DNA from: G963664835 sp965220775
GTDB taxonomy: Bacteria; Chloroflexota; UBA6077; FW602-bin22; JBCLEL01
Assembly (NCBI GenBank): GCA_965220775.1
Contig: OZ244845.1
Span: forward strand, 3,410,001 to 3,474,000
DNA: 64,000 bases
Direction of reading: 5' to 3'
Made by a program: the position numbers and the translations under genes. Of this stretch, positions 16,654-26,319 are shown piece after piece. Below the pieces are notes generated by a model. The model worked only from the letters and a program-made list of their open reading frames with translations, searched no databases and had not been told where the DNA came from. Numbering within the stretch: position 1 is the stretch's first letter; the number at the start of each line of letters is the position of its first letter.

Positions 16654-17469
16654 TCACGCGACCACGATTTCCAATCTGCAATGGTCGCTCGGTCCCCACT
16701 CTTCCGGGCCATTCAGCGCTCGTACCTGCACCGATTCCACCATGCTTTCGGATGCGAATACGAAGTCGAGTTGTCCATTCGCCGTCGCGGGCGACGCGCC
16801 AACGTTGTAGTAGGTGGGGACATTGAGGCTATCTTTGGGTAACCAGCTTGGCCACGGGTCGGCTTGCCGTCCGTTGGGATGCTTTGGGCCGACCAAGGGC
16901 AGCCCAATGGCAGCCATCCGGCTGAAAACCGTCGAATTGCGCCGTTTCCAATATTCGTTTATGCCATAGCCATACCATACGGTCAGGTCGCCGGCGGCGA
17001 TGATACGGTGTCCTCGCTGTCTACCGATGAGCAAGGAAAGATCAGAGATGACTCGATGGACGGAAGAGTCGGTTATGTTCCAAGACATTTTGCCTGTGGA
17101 ACGATGGGGCTTCTCATAAGCCGCGCAGATTGACGCTGCGACGAACGGCTCAGCGTTGGGCCGAGTAATGATGCCGGCGGCAATGGAGCCGGGATGACTG
17201 ACGACAAAGTCGCCGGCCCGTGCATCGGCGAGAGGCACCGGCTCCAGCCATTCCACCTGGACCCGGTCCGAGAGCTTCACAATAGCCGTCCGCGAAATTC
17301 GATTCCCATCAGCATTATGGAACGGCGCCGGATCCACTTCTATTTGCCCCGCCACATCCTCAGGCGGCAATCTGGCCTCCTGCAGCAGGGCAATATCTGC
17401 ATCGGCGCTCGCCAATGATCGCCAAGCGGCACGGCGGTGCGCAATGTTCCAGCAGATTATTTTCGTCAA
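16654..17469 (-). CDS. endonuclease/exonuclease/phosphatase (EEP) family protein
   Basis: The 271-residue protein carries the EEP landmarks: ICWNIAHR (Asn), IALLQEARL (metal-binding Glu), the AAGDLTVWYG segment (catalytic Asp), GQLDFVFAS and the terminal WGPSDHCRLEI (Asp-His). Members cut DNA or RNA phosphodiesters or act on phosphoinositides and sphingomyelin. It has no signal peptide, so a cytoplasmic nuclease role is likely. The start is TTG with only a weak site (GGACATAAG) upstream. It lies next to the decayed tRNA. Confidence 0.78.
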   Translation of the reverse strand: MTKIICWNIAHRRAAWRSLASADADIALLQEARLPPEDVAGQIEVDPAPFHNADGNRISRTAIVKLSDRVQVEWLEPVPLADARAGDFVVSHPGSIAAGIITRPNAEPFVAASICAAYEKPHRSTGKMSWNITDSSVHRVISDLSLLIGRQRGHRIIAAGDLTVWYGYGINEYWKRRNSTVFSRMAAIGLPLVGPKHPNGRQADPWPSWLPKDSLNVPTYYNVGASPATANGQLDFVFASESMVESVQVRALNGPEEWGPSDHCRLEIVVA

Positions 17470-17543
17470 CTTATGTCCAGTCGCTTCGGTTATGCCGCGG
17501 CCGATTCAGTTCGCGTGCGAGTCGCCCGTCCAGACCTATGCGA

Positions 17544-18731
17544 TCACTGGTGCCGTGTTCCCTGATAAGGATGCTCGGCATCCAGAAGATCGCCCTCCGC
17601 GAAACGACTTGCGCGGAAAGCGCGAATCGGGTGGTCTCTGCTCTCGCCGTGCAACACCAGCTCCGCCACCATCCGGCCCACTACCGGGGACAGCTTGAAT
17701 CCGTGTCCGCTGAATCCAACCGCCCAGTACAGTCCCTCGACGACCTCCGAAGCATCCAGGATCGGATTGCCGTCCGGCGTCATGTCGTACAACGAGCCGT
17801 ATCCGCCCATCGGCGTCGCCGCTCGGAATTCGGGAACGCGGACCTTGGCCCGATCCCAGAATCGCGTGATAGTGTCGTGGTCGGCATTCAGGCCGAATGC
17901 GTCCGGATTCACAACCTCGTTCAGGTCTTCGAACGCCTCACCACCTACCAGCGTTTTGAATCCCGAGTTCACCCGCAAATACGTGCCGGTCGTACGGTCA
18001 ATTATGATAGTCCTCAGCGATTCCAGCGACGGTGGACGCCGAAGGTGTACAGTCTGCACCCTGAGGGGCGAAATCGGAAGAGTCTCGCCGAGCGGCGCCG
18101 CCAGTTGGTTGGCCCAGGGTCCGGTCGCCGCCACAACAGCGTCCGTCTCTATCAGCCCATCCTGCGTCTCCACGCCAACTACACGCCCGCCCGCGATCTT
18201 GATGCCGGTAACCGCGCACCGGGTCAGAATCTCCGCTCCGCGGTTGGTCGCCTGCTCGGCGAATGCATAGGTCGTGGCCATCGGGTCTGCGTACCCCGAG
18301 TTCGGCTCATATGCTCCGACAGCAACACCGTCCACGCATACCTGCGGGACGATCTCCGATGCCTCGGCCGGGGTGAGGATTTGGATGTCCACCCCAAGTG
18401 CGCGGTTCATTGCCACGTTCGCCCGTGCCGCCGCCGCGTCGCGCTCCGCGAATAGCAGCAGCCTTCCGGTTTCTATGAAGCGCGCGTCTCCGCCCACCGC
18501 GTCTCCGAAATTGTGGAATATGTCGCTGGCCTCTATCGCCATCTTGACCAGCGTCGGGTGCAGGTAGTGTTCGCGCACCATCGCGCCCGACCTCCCCGTC
18601 GCACCCCCGGCCAAGTGTCCCTTCTCTACAAGAAGAACCTTGCCGGCCCCCATTCGGGCCAGGTGCATGGCAATGCTCGTCCCGTTGACACCGCCTCCAA
18701 TGACGACCACGTTCGCTGATCTGTGACTCAT
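17544..18731 (-). CDS. FAD-dependent amino-acid oxidase/dehydrogenase (DAO family)
   Basis: The 395-residue flavoprotein starts with the dinucleotide-binding fold VVVIGGGVNGTSIAMHLAR, followed by LVEKGHLAGGATGRSGAMVR, and ends with the second FAD motif GLYWAVGFSGHGFKLSPVVG. The ATG has AAGGAGTTGAGG upstream. The layout is that of sarcosine oxidase beta/glycine oxidase/N-methyl amino acid dehydrogenases. The substrate is likely an N-methylated or D-amino acid but cannot be set from sequence alone. It is monocistronic as far as seen. Confidence 0.85.
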   Translation of the reverse strand: MSHRSANVVVIGGGVNGTSIAMHLARMGAGKVLLVEKGHLAGGATGRSGAMVREHYLHPTLVKMAIEASDIFHNFGDAVGGDARFIETGRLLLFAERDAAAARANVAMNRALGVDIQILTPAEASEIVPQVCVDGVAVGAYEPNSGYADPMATTYAFAEQATNRGAEILTRCAVTGIKIAGGRVVGVETQDGLIETDAVVAATGPWANQLAAPLGETLPISPLRVQTVHLRRPPSLESLRTIIIDRTTGTYLRVNSGFKTLVGGEAFEDLNEVVNPDAFGLNADHDTITRFWDRAKVRVPEFRAATPMGGYGSLYDMTPDGNPILDASEVVEGLYWAVGFSGHGFKLSPVVGRMVAELVLHGESRDHPIRAFRASRFAEGDLLDAEHPYQGTRHQ

Positions 18732-19303
18732 ACCTCAACTCCTTGGCGCAGCGTTTGGTCAAATTGTACGGGCATACGGCGGGCACGTAAACGACGCAAT
18801 TGTGTCGCGCCCATGAGGGGACGGCAACGCTCATATCTGAGGTTTTATCCTGGTAGTAAGGTGGCCGGCGCATCATAGCTTGCATAGCTTTGGCTACGCA
18901 TCCGAGGTTCCCGGTTCCCAACCAACATCCTGTGACCACCGGTCTGCTAGGCGCATCACCTCCCAAATGAACGGTTCCTTCGCCTGTGTGCAACCCTTCC
19001 GATCTTCTCCATATGGTCAGAACCTATTCTCAAGTCCCCTCCTCCCTGCCCAGTGTCGTTCAACCTCACCGGCCACGAGTATCGCCGTTCTTGGTGTCTA
19101 TCGTGTACTGCGAATGTCTCGCTGGAGGATCCAATAGTCAAGGAAGTCTGGACGGCTGGGACGACACCGCCCATCCTGCCCTCGTCCGCGCTTGAATTCA
19201 TCGGTGAGTGTGGCGTATTCTGATACCTGCCGGCCGGGCGCACAACGAAGCACAACGGGCCGGGTCGTTGGACGTTCCGTTCCAGCTTTGACAGGAGAAG
19301 AAG
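18732..19303. other. intergenic stretch between FAD oxidoreductase and DUF3224 gene
   Basis: No gene is supported here. It should hold the leftward promoter of the oxidoreductase and the rightward promoter of the DUF3224 gene; the latter is proposed at 19192-19221. Open frames in the region have no ribosome sites or recognisable products. Confidence 0.4.
19192..19221 (+). promoter_or_regulatory. sigma-70-like promoter for the DUF3224 gene
   Basis: TTGAAT (19192-19197) and TATTCT (19216-19221) are 18 bases apart, about 80 bases before the ATG at 19304. Both boxes are one or two bases from consensus. Confidence 0.4.
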
Positions 19304-19693
19304 ATGCGTGCAAGCGCCACGTTCAAGATCGTAAGTTGGGATGAAGAGGCCTTCGACGAGACGGAAGGCGGCCCAAAGCTGACCCAAGCACACGTGAAGA
19401 AGTCGTTTGAGGGCGACCTGATCGGTACTGGCAACCTCATGTACGTGATGACGTACCTTGACGGCGGGAGCGCCTCGTTCTCAGGTTTCGAGAAGTTTGT
19501 GGGCAGCTTAGACGGACGGACAGGCAGCTTCGTGCTACGGCACACTGGGTCTTACGACGGAGAGAAGGCCACAGCGGAGTGTGAGGTGGTCCCAGGGTCG
19601 GGTACAGACGAGCTAGCAGGGCTTTCCGGTACCGCAGGGTTCTCTGCGGGACATGCCGAGGAGCACGAAATAACGCTGGAGTATGAGGTGTGA
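19304..19693 (+). CDS. DUF3224 family protein
   Basis: The 129-residue product begins MRASATFKIVSWDEEAFDET and has SGFEKFVGSLDGRTGSFVLRHTGSYDG, the central pattern of DUF3224, a small beta-barrel family related to allene oxide cyclase-like folds with no established activity. AGGAGAAGAAG precedes the ATG. It stands alone between two intergenic regions. Length is normal for the family. Confidence 0.8.
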   Translation: MRASATFKIVSWDEEAFDETEGGPKLTQAHVKKSFEGDLIGTGNLMYVMTYLDGGSASFSGFEKFVGSLDGRTGSFVLRHTGSYDGEKATAECEVVPGSGTDELAGLSGTAGFSAGHAEEHEITLEYEV

Positions 19694-19918
19694 CTTTCGG
19701 TTAGATCGCGGCCAGCGGCCTCATTCGCGTCATGAAATGGACGCGTTCCAGTACAAGGCTGAGGTAGGTGGAAAGTGCACATGCGGGCCGGCCGGCAGGT
19801 GGTCAAAGCCAACATGCACGCGCGGCAGTTCAACCTGACCGACCGCTGGTCCTTCGCCCATTCGAAATCGGGGCACAGGGAAAACATCCAGAAAAGACCG
19901 CACAGTAGGTTAGATAAA

Positions 19919-20770
19919 TTGGTACGAAAATGAGGTTACGCGGCTTCGCTTCGTCATTCCGGCCCCTCAATTCGTCATTAGTACGAAAATGGTGTTACGC
20001 GGCCTCGATAGTGCCCGAATCCCACCACCCCCACACTCGTCATTGTTACGAAAGCATGTCCCGGACTCCGATCCGGGATGCGCTCAAATGGCTTTCGAGT
20101 GCGCCAGCGAACCCCTCCATTCGTCATTCCCGCGAAGGCGGGAATCCACGCACTAATATCCCGCGAAAGAAAGTCAACCGCGATACCGCCACCTGCGTCC
20201 AAACGGCGACCCCACTTCGTCTTTCCGGCAATAACCGTCCCGAACCCCGATACGGGTCGGGAATCCAGGGGAGGTGGAGGGGCGGCACAATTGACACCCA
20301 AACGCTTCCAGGCGACGGGCACCCATTTTCACACCTTGGTGTGCCGGCACCAGCCGGCATCAGCGATTGCTATGAAAGCATGTCCCGGACTCCGATCCGG
20401 GATAGGCCGCTCCGGCAGCCTCTCATTCGCCATTCGCGGCATCCCTTCGTCAATCCGGCCCCCCACTCGTCATTCCGGCGAAGGCCGGAATCCAGAAGGG
20501 GTGGGGAGGGGTAAGGCCACCAGACGATGTAAAAAACTCACCCGTCGCCCCATTTTCATCCTCTTATGCGGCCTTCGCAAGGCCATGGTGATTCCGGCGA
20601 AGAGCCGCCCCCGTACCCCGATACGGGGCGGGAATACAGGGGAGGGGTTTGGGTGGTGCGAGTGAACCGCGAACACCTCCACCGCCCAGCGTCCCAAATT
20701 CTCATAAACTTGGTGTGCCGGCGACAGCCGGCATGGGCGATTGGTATGAAAGCGCGAAGGCCGAAACCCA
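19919..20770. repeat. composite palindromic repeat array 1
   Basis: About 850 bases of mosaic repeat modules. They include CATTCCCGCGAAGGCGGGAA near 20125, the TCCCGGACTCCGATCCGGGA palindrome near 20057 and 20383, GTGCCGGCACCAGCCGGCAT near 20340, and ATTCCGGCGAAGGCCGGAAT near 20473. Short frames across it have no ribosome sites. The same modules recur in all the arrays listed below. Confidence 0.85.
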
Positions 20771-20811
20771 ACCGAACTCGTGCGCCGGCCTTCGCACAGG
20801 GGAGATAACGC

Positions 20812-22041
20812 ATGGCGACGAATGACATTCAAACGCTCGAAGAGTACGACCTGTTCTGCGATGGCCGGCTGGCAGACCCGTATCCATTCTTCCGCCGGCT
20901 GCGCAGCGAGGACCCCGTCCACCGCAGCGAGCGGCTCGATAGCTGGCTGCTCACTCGCTACGACGACGTGCTCGCCGCCAGTCGCGACCGGCGTTTCAGC
21001 AGCGACCGTGTATCGGTGAACATGAGCGCTCTGTCGGAGGCCGACCGGGCGAGATACAGGGATCTGGGCGAGCATGTGTCAAACTGGCTGGGGTTCACCG
21101 ATCCCCCCAAACATACCCGCATGCGGAACCTTATTAGCGGCGTCTTTACGGCTCAACTCGCCGAGAACATGCGGGGCCGCACCCAACAAATTGTCGACGA
21201 GCTCATCGATGACGTCGAGGACAACGGCCGCATGGACTTGGTCGGCGATTTAGCCTACCCTCTGCCGGCCACTGTGATCTGCGAGATTCTGGGCGTTCCG
21301 GCCGGCGCCCGGCGGCAGTTCAAGACGTGGGCCGACGATATCGCCGCGTTCGTCGGAGGCACTGGCCCCTATGCCGCGCGGGCCGCCCAACGGGCCGAGG
21401 AGAGCCGGAAGGAGCTGACCGGCATGTTCCGCGAGCTTACGCTACAGCGTCGCCGCGAACCGCGCGAGGACCTGATCACCGCACTGGCCGCCAAGGAGGG
21501 CGAGGAGGAAGGATTGACGGAGCCGGAGCTGTTGGGACTGTGCGTCTTTTTATTCGTGGCCGGCTTTGAGACCACGGTGAGCCTGATCTCGAACGGCATG
21601 TTGTCGCTGCTGCAGAATCGCGGCGAATTGGAACGGCTCAGGAGCGATCCATCGTTGATGGGGACCGCGGTGGAAGAGTTCCTTCGTTACGAGAGCCCGA
21701 TACAGCTCGACACCCGGCTGATCGCCGAAGACGTCGAGTTCCGGGGGAGGAGTCTCCGAAAGGGGCAAGCCGTAATGATGGTACGGGGCGCTGCCAACCG
21801 GGACCCAGCCCAGTTTCCTGACCCAGACCGGTTCGACGTGGGCCGGCAGAACAATAGACACGTGGCCTTCGGCTGGGGGATTCATTTCTGCCTGGGCGCC
21901 CCACTGGCGCGAGTAGAAACCCACATCGCAATCAAGACTCTACTGGAACGCTTGCCGGAGATGCGACTCGAGAGCGGCGAGGTGGACTGGTGGGAGAACA
22001 TGTCGCTGCGCAGCCTTCGATCACTGCCGGTGGCGTTCTGA
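20812..22041 (+). CDS. cytochrome P450
   Basis: The 409-residue protein has all core P450 motifs: I-helix AGFETT (250-255), K-helix EFLR (E289-R292) and the haem loop FGWGIHFCLGAPLAR with C360 as the iron ligand. There is no membrane anchor, so it is a soluble bacterial monooxygenase needing a ferredoxin or flavodoxin partner, which is not encoded nearby. The start lies just after the repeat array with GGGGAGATAACGC upstream. The substrate is unknown. Confidence 0.93.
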   Translation: MATNDIQTLEEYDLFCDGRLADPYPFFRRLRSEDPVHRSERLDSWLLTRYDDVLAASRDRRFSSDRVSVNMSALSEADRARYRDLGEHVSNWLGFTDPPKHTRMRNLISGVFTAQLAENMRGRTQQIVDELIDDVEDNGRMDLVGDLAYPLPATVICEILGVPAGARRQFKTWADDIAAFVGGTGPYAARAAQRAEESRKELTGMFRELTLQRRREPREDLITALAAKEGEEEGLTEPELLGLCVFLFVAGFETTVSLISNGMLSLLQNRGELERLRSDPSLMGTAVEEFLRYESPIQLDTRLIAEDVEFRGRSLRKGQAVMMVRGAANRDPAQFPDPDRFDVGRQNNRHVAFGWGIHFCLGAPLARVETHIAIKTLLERLPEMRLESGEVDWWENMSLRSLRSLPVAF

Positions 22042-22155
22042 GACCCGTTCCTGACGTCGCCCCTAGAGTAACGGTCCTCCAGTGCACCCTGCATGCCTCC
22101 ATGCGCCCCCTCCTAATCCACACCAACATCTTCTGAGACAGGCTCAACCGCGTAA

Positions 22156-22977
22156 CTACGGGCCACGCCTCTCCTTGCATCGCAGCGGTCTCTGCAAAGC
22201 GACTGTGAGCCACACCGGTAAAGCCGCGCGAGGGTTTTCTGACCAGTCCGAAAGAGTCTCGTCAGCCCCCGGCAAGTAGGTAGAGTCCTGCCAGAATCTT
22301 GAGTCCCCGGCGGGATGCTCCAGCATTCGCCGCAAGATGAATCCCGAGGTCGACGAACGATTGAGTATGTCCGCCAGTGTCCAATTGAACTCAAACGTGC
22401 CATCCGTATCATCTTCGAACGGCCCAGTTTCCCAATACGACTTCGCAACCTCGATCGGACTCGATTGGTCTTTCCAAGGCCGCTGGAAAGGATGAACATC
22501 ATAGAACACGTAGTGTCCCCCGGGGCGCAGGATACGGTATGCCTCATCGAACACCGCTTGCAGGTCTGAAATCCAAACGAAAAACCCATTGGAGGAACAG
22601 ACCAGATCGAACTCCGAGTCGCGTATAGGTTCAAGGTTGGCAGCGTCGGCTTGCACGAAGGTGATCGGCAGCTTCAAATGATTCGCTCGTTTGGCAGCCA
22701 CTTCCAGCTGCCGCTCGGAGATATCTATCGATACGACACTCGCACCCATTCCCGACAGGGCAAAGGCAATGTAGTTGTCGCCACTCCCAATGACGCACGC
22801 GTCCCTGCCCAACATGCAACCGGCGACATCACTCAATAGCCCAAATGCGCCACCTGCAAAGGCAAGCTCTGGCTCGTCAGGGCAGCGTTGCCACAATCCG
22901 GCCTCGTCGCGAAGACTCTCCCACCTCGCGGCTGCCCGGTTCCAGTAACGCCTATTAGCTTCGTGCATATTTATCAT
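22156..22977 (-). CDS. class I SAM-dependent methyltransferase
   Basis: The 273-residue protein has motif I as DACVIGSGDNYIAFALS (residues ~59-75), the acidic end of strand 2 in VVSIDISERQLEVA, PITFVQADAANL, and the post-motif EAYRILRPGGHYVFYDVHPF. This is the Methyltransf_11/25 layout. The C-terminal part (WTLADILNRSSTSGF) is that of small-molecule methyltransferases. It converges with the P450 gene but is not co-transcribed with it. The substrate cannot be told. Confidence 0.85.
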   Translation of the reverse strand: MINMHEANRRYWNRAAARWESLRDEAGLWQRCPDEPELAFAGGAFGLLSDVAGCMLGRDACVIGSGDNYIAFALSGMGASVVSIDISERQLEVAAKRANHLKLPITFVQADAANLEPIRDSEFDLVCSSNGFFVWISDLQAVFDEAYRILRPGGHYVFYDVHPFQRPWKDQSSPIEVAKSYWETGPFEDDTDGTFEFNWTLADILNRSSTSGFILRRMLEHPAGDSRFWQDSTYLPGADETLSDWSENPRAALPVWLTVALQRPLRCKERRGP

Positions 22978-23342
22978 CGATCAGTTCCAACCTGATGGCT
23001 CCACTACCCACCCCAGGGCATCCTACTACGTCTGCCAGTCCCTGATGAAGCGGGGCAGCGGAGCCGGCGAGCAGAGCGAGTCTCTCTTGACTCTTACTGA
23101 TCTAGTCCTTTTCGACACCCGGAGCCCGACGTTTCGCGCCCCGTTCAATCCCGGCAACAGCCTGGTGTAAAATGCCGATGGCCGCAACATTCACACGGTG
23201 TCGATACTGGCGGCGCCGTGACTCATGGTCGGTGCCCCGTCTGGTGGAAGAACATTTACTGGCCTAAAGGATCCAGTCGATCGGCGCCAACACAGGGGTC
23301 AGGATCCCGAACCCCTACGCCGAGGCTTGAACGATACTATAG
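22978..23342. other. intergenic stretch before GATase copy 2
   Basis: No gene supported. The promoters of the leftward methyltransferase and the rightward GATase should lie here. The last bases (ACTATAG) place a -10-like TATAG directly against the GATase ATG. Confidence 0.35.
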
Positions 23343-24101
23343 ATGCAAAAGCTCGCACTGATAATTCGCCACGCCGAGCCCGAGACCCTGGCCGAGAACT
23401 ACACCTCGGCCCTTCTCGAACGCGGATTCGAGCTCCGCCCCCTCAACGTTTTCGAAAGCGCGCCCGAGTTCGACCAGTTCGATCCGCCGGCCTTGGAAGA
23501 GGTCGACCTCATCATCTCCCTTGGCGGTCCTATGTCGGCAAACGACTGCTATCCCGCGCTGCTTTCGGAACGCAGATACCTCGTTCAAGCCATTAAATCC
23601 GGCGTGCCGGTTTTCGGCGTTTGTCTTGGCGCCCAACTCATGGCCAAGGCCCTTGGCGGAAAGGTTACGCCCACCGGCGGCTACGAGTTCGGCCTCCGCA
23701 AGATTTGGATAACAAAGGAAGGAAGCCGGGACCCAGTTTTCGGCAAGCTCCGTGTGCCTCTGGTACCGACACTTCACGGGGAGGCGTTCACCGTTCCACC
23801 CGGCGCTACCGAGTTGGGGTTCGGCTACATGCTCTGCCGAGATGGAACGTTCAAGAGACAGAGCCTCGCCTTTCGATTCGGCAACTCCTACGCGTTTCAG
23901 TTCGAGCCTCAGCTAACGCTCGACGAACTGCGCGTCTGGAACCGGGACTTGGCCGAGGACTACGAGAAGATGGGCCCCCTCTTCGATCCCTCCGTAGAGG
24001 CCGAGACCAACCTCCGCGAGTTTGCCGCCTACGCTCCCATCTACGAAGCGCAAACCAGGAAAATGTTGATCGCCTTTTGCCACAACGCCGGCCTGGTCTA
24101 A
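23343..24101 (+). CDS. class I glutamine-amidotransferase-like protein, copy 2
   Basis: This is a full-length paralogue of the gene at 15598-16356, same length (252 residues), differing at scattered positions such as MQKLALIIRHAEP versus MRKLALIIRHAEP. The Cys-His-Glu triad is intact: VCLGAQLMAKALGG, VPTLHGEAFTVP, FQFEPQLTLDE. Many differences at DNA level are in third positions, so both copies seem to be under protein-level selection. As in copy 1, no ribosome-binding site precedes the ATG. A hairpin terminator follows 215 bases downstream. Confidence 0.82.
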   Translation: MQKLALIIRHAEPETLAENYTSALLERGFELRPLNVFESAPEFDQFDPPALEEVDLIISLGGPMSANDCYPALLSERRYLVQAIKSGVPVFGVCLGAQLMAKALGGKVTPTGGYEFGLRKIWITKEGSRDPVFGKLRVPLVPTLHGEAFTVPPGATELGFGYMLCRDGTFKRQSLAFRFGNSYAFQFEPQLTLDELRVWNRDLAEDYEKMGPLFDPSVEAETNLREFAAYAPIYEAQTRKMLIAFCHNAGLV

Positions 24102-24315
24102 AGCCGGCAGCGTCCGCTCCTACCTTCCAAGCCCGCCGACCGCCTCCGGCTGGTGCGCGGGGGATACGCGTACCTTATTGGGGCTGGTAGGACTTGGGTT
24201 GGGAGTGTTGCTGGTGGCGTATACCATTGTCGCTATGCTTTCTGTTGCAACAAGTTTCACAACTGAACTCGGGTAGAGGGCAACAGCTCAAGCGGGGAAA
24301 CTAAATCACGAATGG

Positions 24316-24346
24316 GACCACTGATGCGTTATCCGGTGGTCTTTTT
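24316..24346 (+). terminator. Rho-independent terminator
   Basis: GACCAC (24316-24321) pairs with GTGGTC (24336-24341) across a 14-base loop and is followed by five T residues. It would end transcription from GATase copy 2 before the leftward DUF2269 gene. Confidence 0.6.
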
Positions 24347-24395
24347 AATCTCTGTGGTTCGTCACCCGACGTGGGTCGGGCGATAGCGGCGCGAG

Positions 24396-24848
24396 CTAGC
24401 CCCAGAGCACCGGCTTGTAGACCATCAGGTAGACCAGTACCACCACGGCCACGATCTGCAGATATCTAAGAATCGCCACTCGGGACTGCGCGCCGGCATA
24501 TTCAGAAGATTCGATCGACCCTTCGGCAGCCATCGCGGTCTGGCGCTTGATGGCCCTGGAGTGGAAACCCACGAGCCCTAACAGAACGATCCATACGACG
24601 AACGCAAGCTCCGCCCAGGGGATGTTGAACTTCTCGTAGGTCAGCAGCGTGAGCACGATCCCGGTTATCCCCGCCAACACGTAGGCGGGAACGACAAATC
24701 TCAACTCGATCGCCCGGATAGTCTGCAGCGTTGGGACCACTGATTCGGTGCTCGTCACCGAACGCGCCTGCCAGAAGAAGTAGGTAGCGGCCGCTCCGGC
24801 AGCGGTGAGCGAAGTGAGGATGTGGATGGCGAGGATCAGCTGGTTCAT
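24396..24848 (-). CDS. DUF2269-like four-helix integral membrane protein
   Basis: From MNQLILAIHI the product is 150 residues with four hydrophobic segments (about 3-23, 44-66, 73-95, 128-148). The LAIHILTSLTAAGAAATYFF first helix with its early histidine matches DUF2269-type membrane proteins. A GTG at 24878 in the same frame could add ten residues; neither start has a strong ribosome site. Function of the family is not established. Confidence 0.6.
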   Translation of the reverse strand: MNQLILAIHILTSLTAAGAAATYFFWQARSVTSTESVVPTLQTIRAIELRFVVPAYVLAGITGIVLTLLTYEKFNIPWAELAFVVWIVLLGLVGFHSRAIKRQTAMAAEGSIESSEYAGAQSRVAILRYLQIVAVVVLVYLMVYKPVLWG

Positions 24849-25233
24849 CGGAGATAAACACTCATCGAAGAGGCGCACCCATTGGAACTGGTGGCGCGTA
24901 CATTGCTCAAGTACTCGTGGTTCGACATTTTTCTACCGTCAAGGTATTTGACCAGTCACCATTTCTACGTTCATTGTAGATACGTGGACAAAGCTCGTCA
25001 ATGTTGGCTCGTGAACGCTGGTACAGCCGATCGTTCGTGGTCTTGTGGTAGTGGTAGGAGAAGGGGATTAAATAGGGCATGCCGCGGATCCATGACCAAG
25101 CAGGCGCACGCAGAAAGCGCGTCGAGCCCTAGGCCCGTACTCAGATCTGAGTGTAGGGACAGGTCATCGCTGCTCCAACAAAGGATTCACTCCCCTGACA
25201 TTTACCCCGTAGTCGTAGACTAAATCTCCCCCG
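24849..25233. other. intergenic stretch, no gene seen
   Basis: About 385 bases with no supported gene. It contains a small inverted repeat (TCTAC/GTAGA near 24964-24981) and presumably the promoter of the DUF2269 gene. Confidence 0.35.
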
Positions 25234-25565
25234 GTCATTGGTACGAAAATGCGCTTAAACGGCTTTCGAGTGCGCCAGCAACCCCCCGTCCGTCATTCCG
25301 GCGAAGGCCGGAATCCAGAGGGGTGGGGAGAGGGGAATGTAGTGCGGTCGAAGACTTCGCGAGGCGAGGGGCTTGTCCCCCGCTGGGGCGGAGGAGGGGC
25401 GTGGCAGAATCCGCGGCGCCAATTCGCCGTACCAAGCCACAACTCCAGCTTTTCATACCTTAGTGTGCCGGCCCCTGCCGGCATGAGCGATTGCTATGAA
25501 AGAATGTCCCGGACTACGATCCGGGATAGACTCCCGCCACTGATTTCGTCATTTGTATGTTGTGA
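25234..25565. repeat. composite palindromic repeat array 2
   Basis: Contains ATTCCGGCGAAGGCCGGAAT near 25296, the GGGGCTTGTCCCC hairpin near 25369, GTGCCGGCCCCTGCCGGCAT near 25464, and TCCCGGACTACGATCCGGGA near 25506, in the same order as in the other arrays. Confidence 0.85.
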
Positions 25566-25713
25566 ATACCCCATGCATAGGCCATAGCGTGGGGATAGGT
25601 GAGGGGCGCGTCGACCGTCATTGGGCGGGCCGGGCAAGAGCACGGTGTGTGTCTGGTTGAAAGAGCTTGGCCCCGGCTTGGCATCCGGGAGTGTGGTGGG
25701 TATGAGGAAATGA

Positions 25714-26022
25714 AGAAGCCTTGCAACCCTCCTCAAAGCGGTTGAGGAAGCCGGCACTAGCGATAGCCGCGCCCTTGCGCACTTCGAACTGGCGCTCTTC
25801 CACGACAACAACGGTCGTGAACTGGAAGCCGTCACTCAATACGAAGCCGCGATAAGTATAGGCCTCGACAAGAAGAAAAACGTGGCAACCCTGACCTCGC
25901 TGGCAAGCAGCCTCAACAAGACCGGTCGTCCGCGCGACGGTGATGATCTCCGGACTCGTATCCGTCAATTGCCGCCGGTCCCAGTCCCCGAACTGTTCCT
26001 TGATTGCCAGACTAGCGCATGA
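25714..26022 (+). pseudogene. TPR-protein remnant
   Basis: This 102-codon open frame has no start codon in a sensible place (an in-frame TGA at 25711 precedes it), yet translates to convincing tetratricopeptide helices: ALAHFELALFHDNNGRELEA and ATLTSLASSLNKTGRPRDG. After TGRPRD the family pattern is lost, and it ends at TGA 26020. I read it as the middle of a degraded TPR gene, possibly frameshifted at both ends. The antisense open frame is its shadow. Confidence 0.45.
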
Positions 26023-26319
26023 CAAGAAAGAGAACAGCGAGTCCGTACCAAGAAACCTCAACGTACTTCGACTGATCAATAGTCCGGAGTCCAGCTCTCC
26101 CACCCCTGAGCCAGCGGATTGCCGGTTTCGAGCGCGAAGCGGCCGTCATCAGTGAGAGCCGACCGTATGGCGGTCAACGACGCCCACAGCGTCTGCTCCT
26201 ACTTTCCAAGCCTGCCGGCCTCCTTCATTGACCAGTCCCGGCTATGGACGACATATTTCTGCGACATTTCATCGCTATCGTGAGTGGTAGCAAAGATACT
26301 TCACGAAAGAGGTGCAACG
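26023..26319. other. leader region of the lipoprotein/two-component operon
   Basis: No gene is supported. TTGACC at 26228-26233 with CATATT about 18-19 bases on is a weak candidate promoter for the downstream operon. Confidence 0.3.

Noticed and set aside
16503..16826. Plus-strand frame beginning MEDSNLRPQGFEPS
   Set aside because: It is the antisense of the decayed tRNA; such peptides are a known artefact of tRNA loci.
25618..26103. 161-residue minus-strand frame
   Set aside because: The plus strand shows genuine TPR helices here; the minus frame has no recognisable feature or ribosome site.
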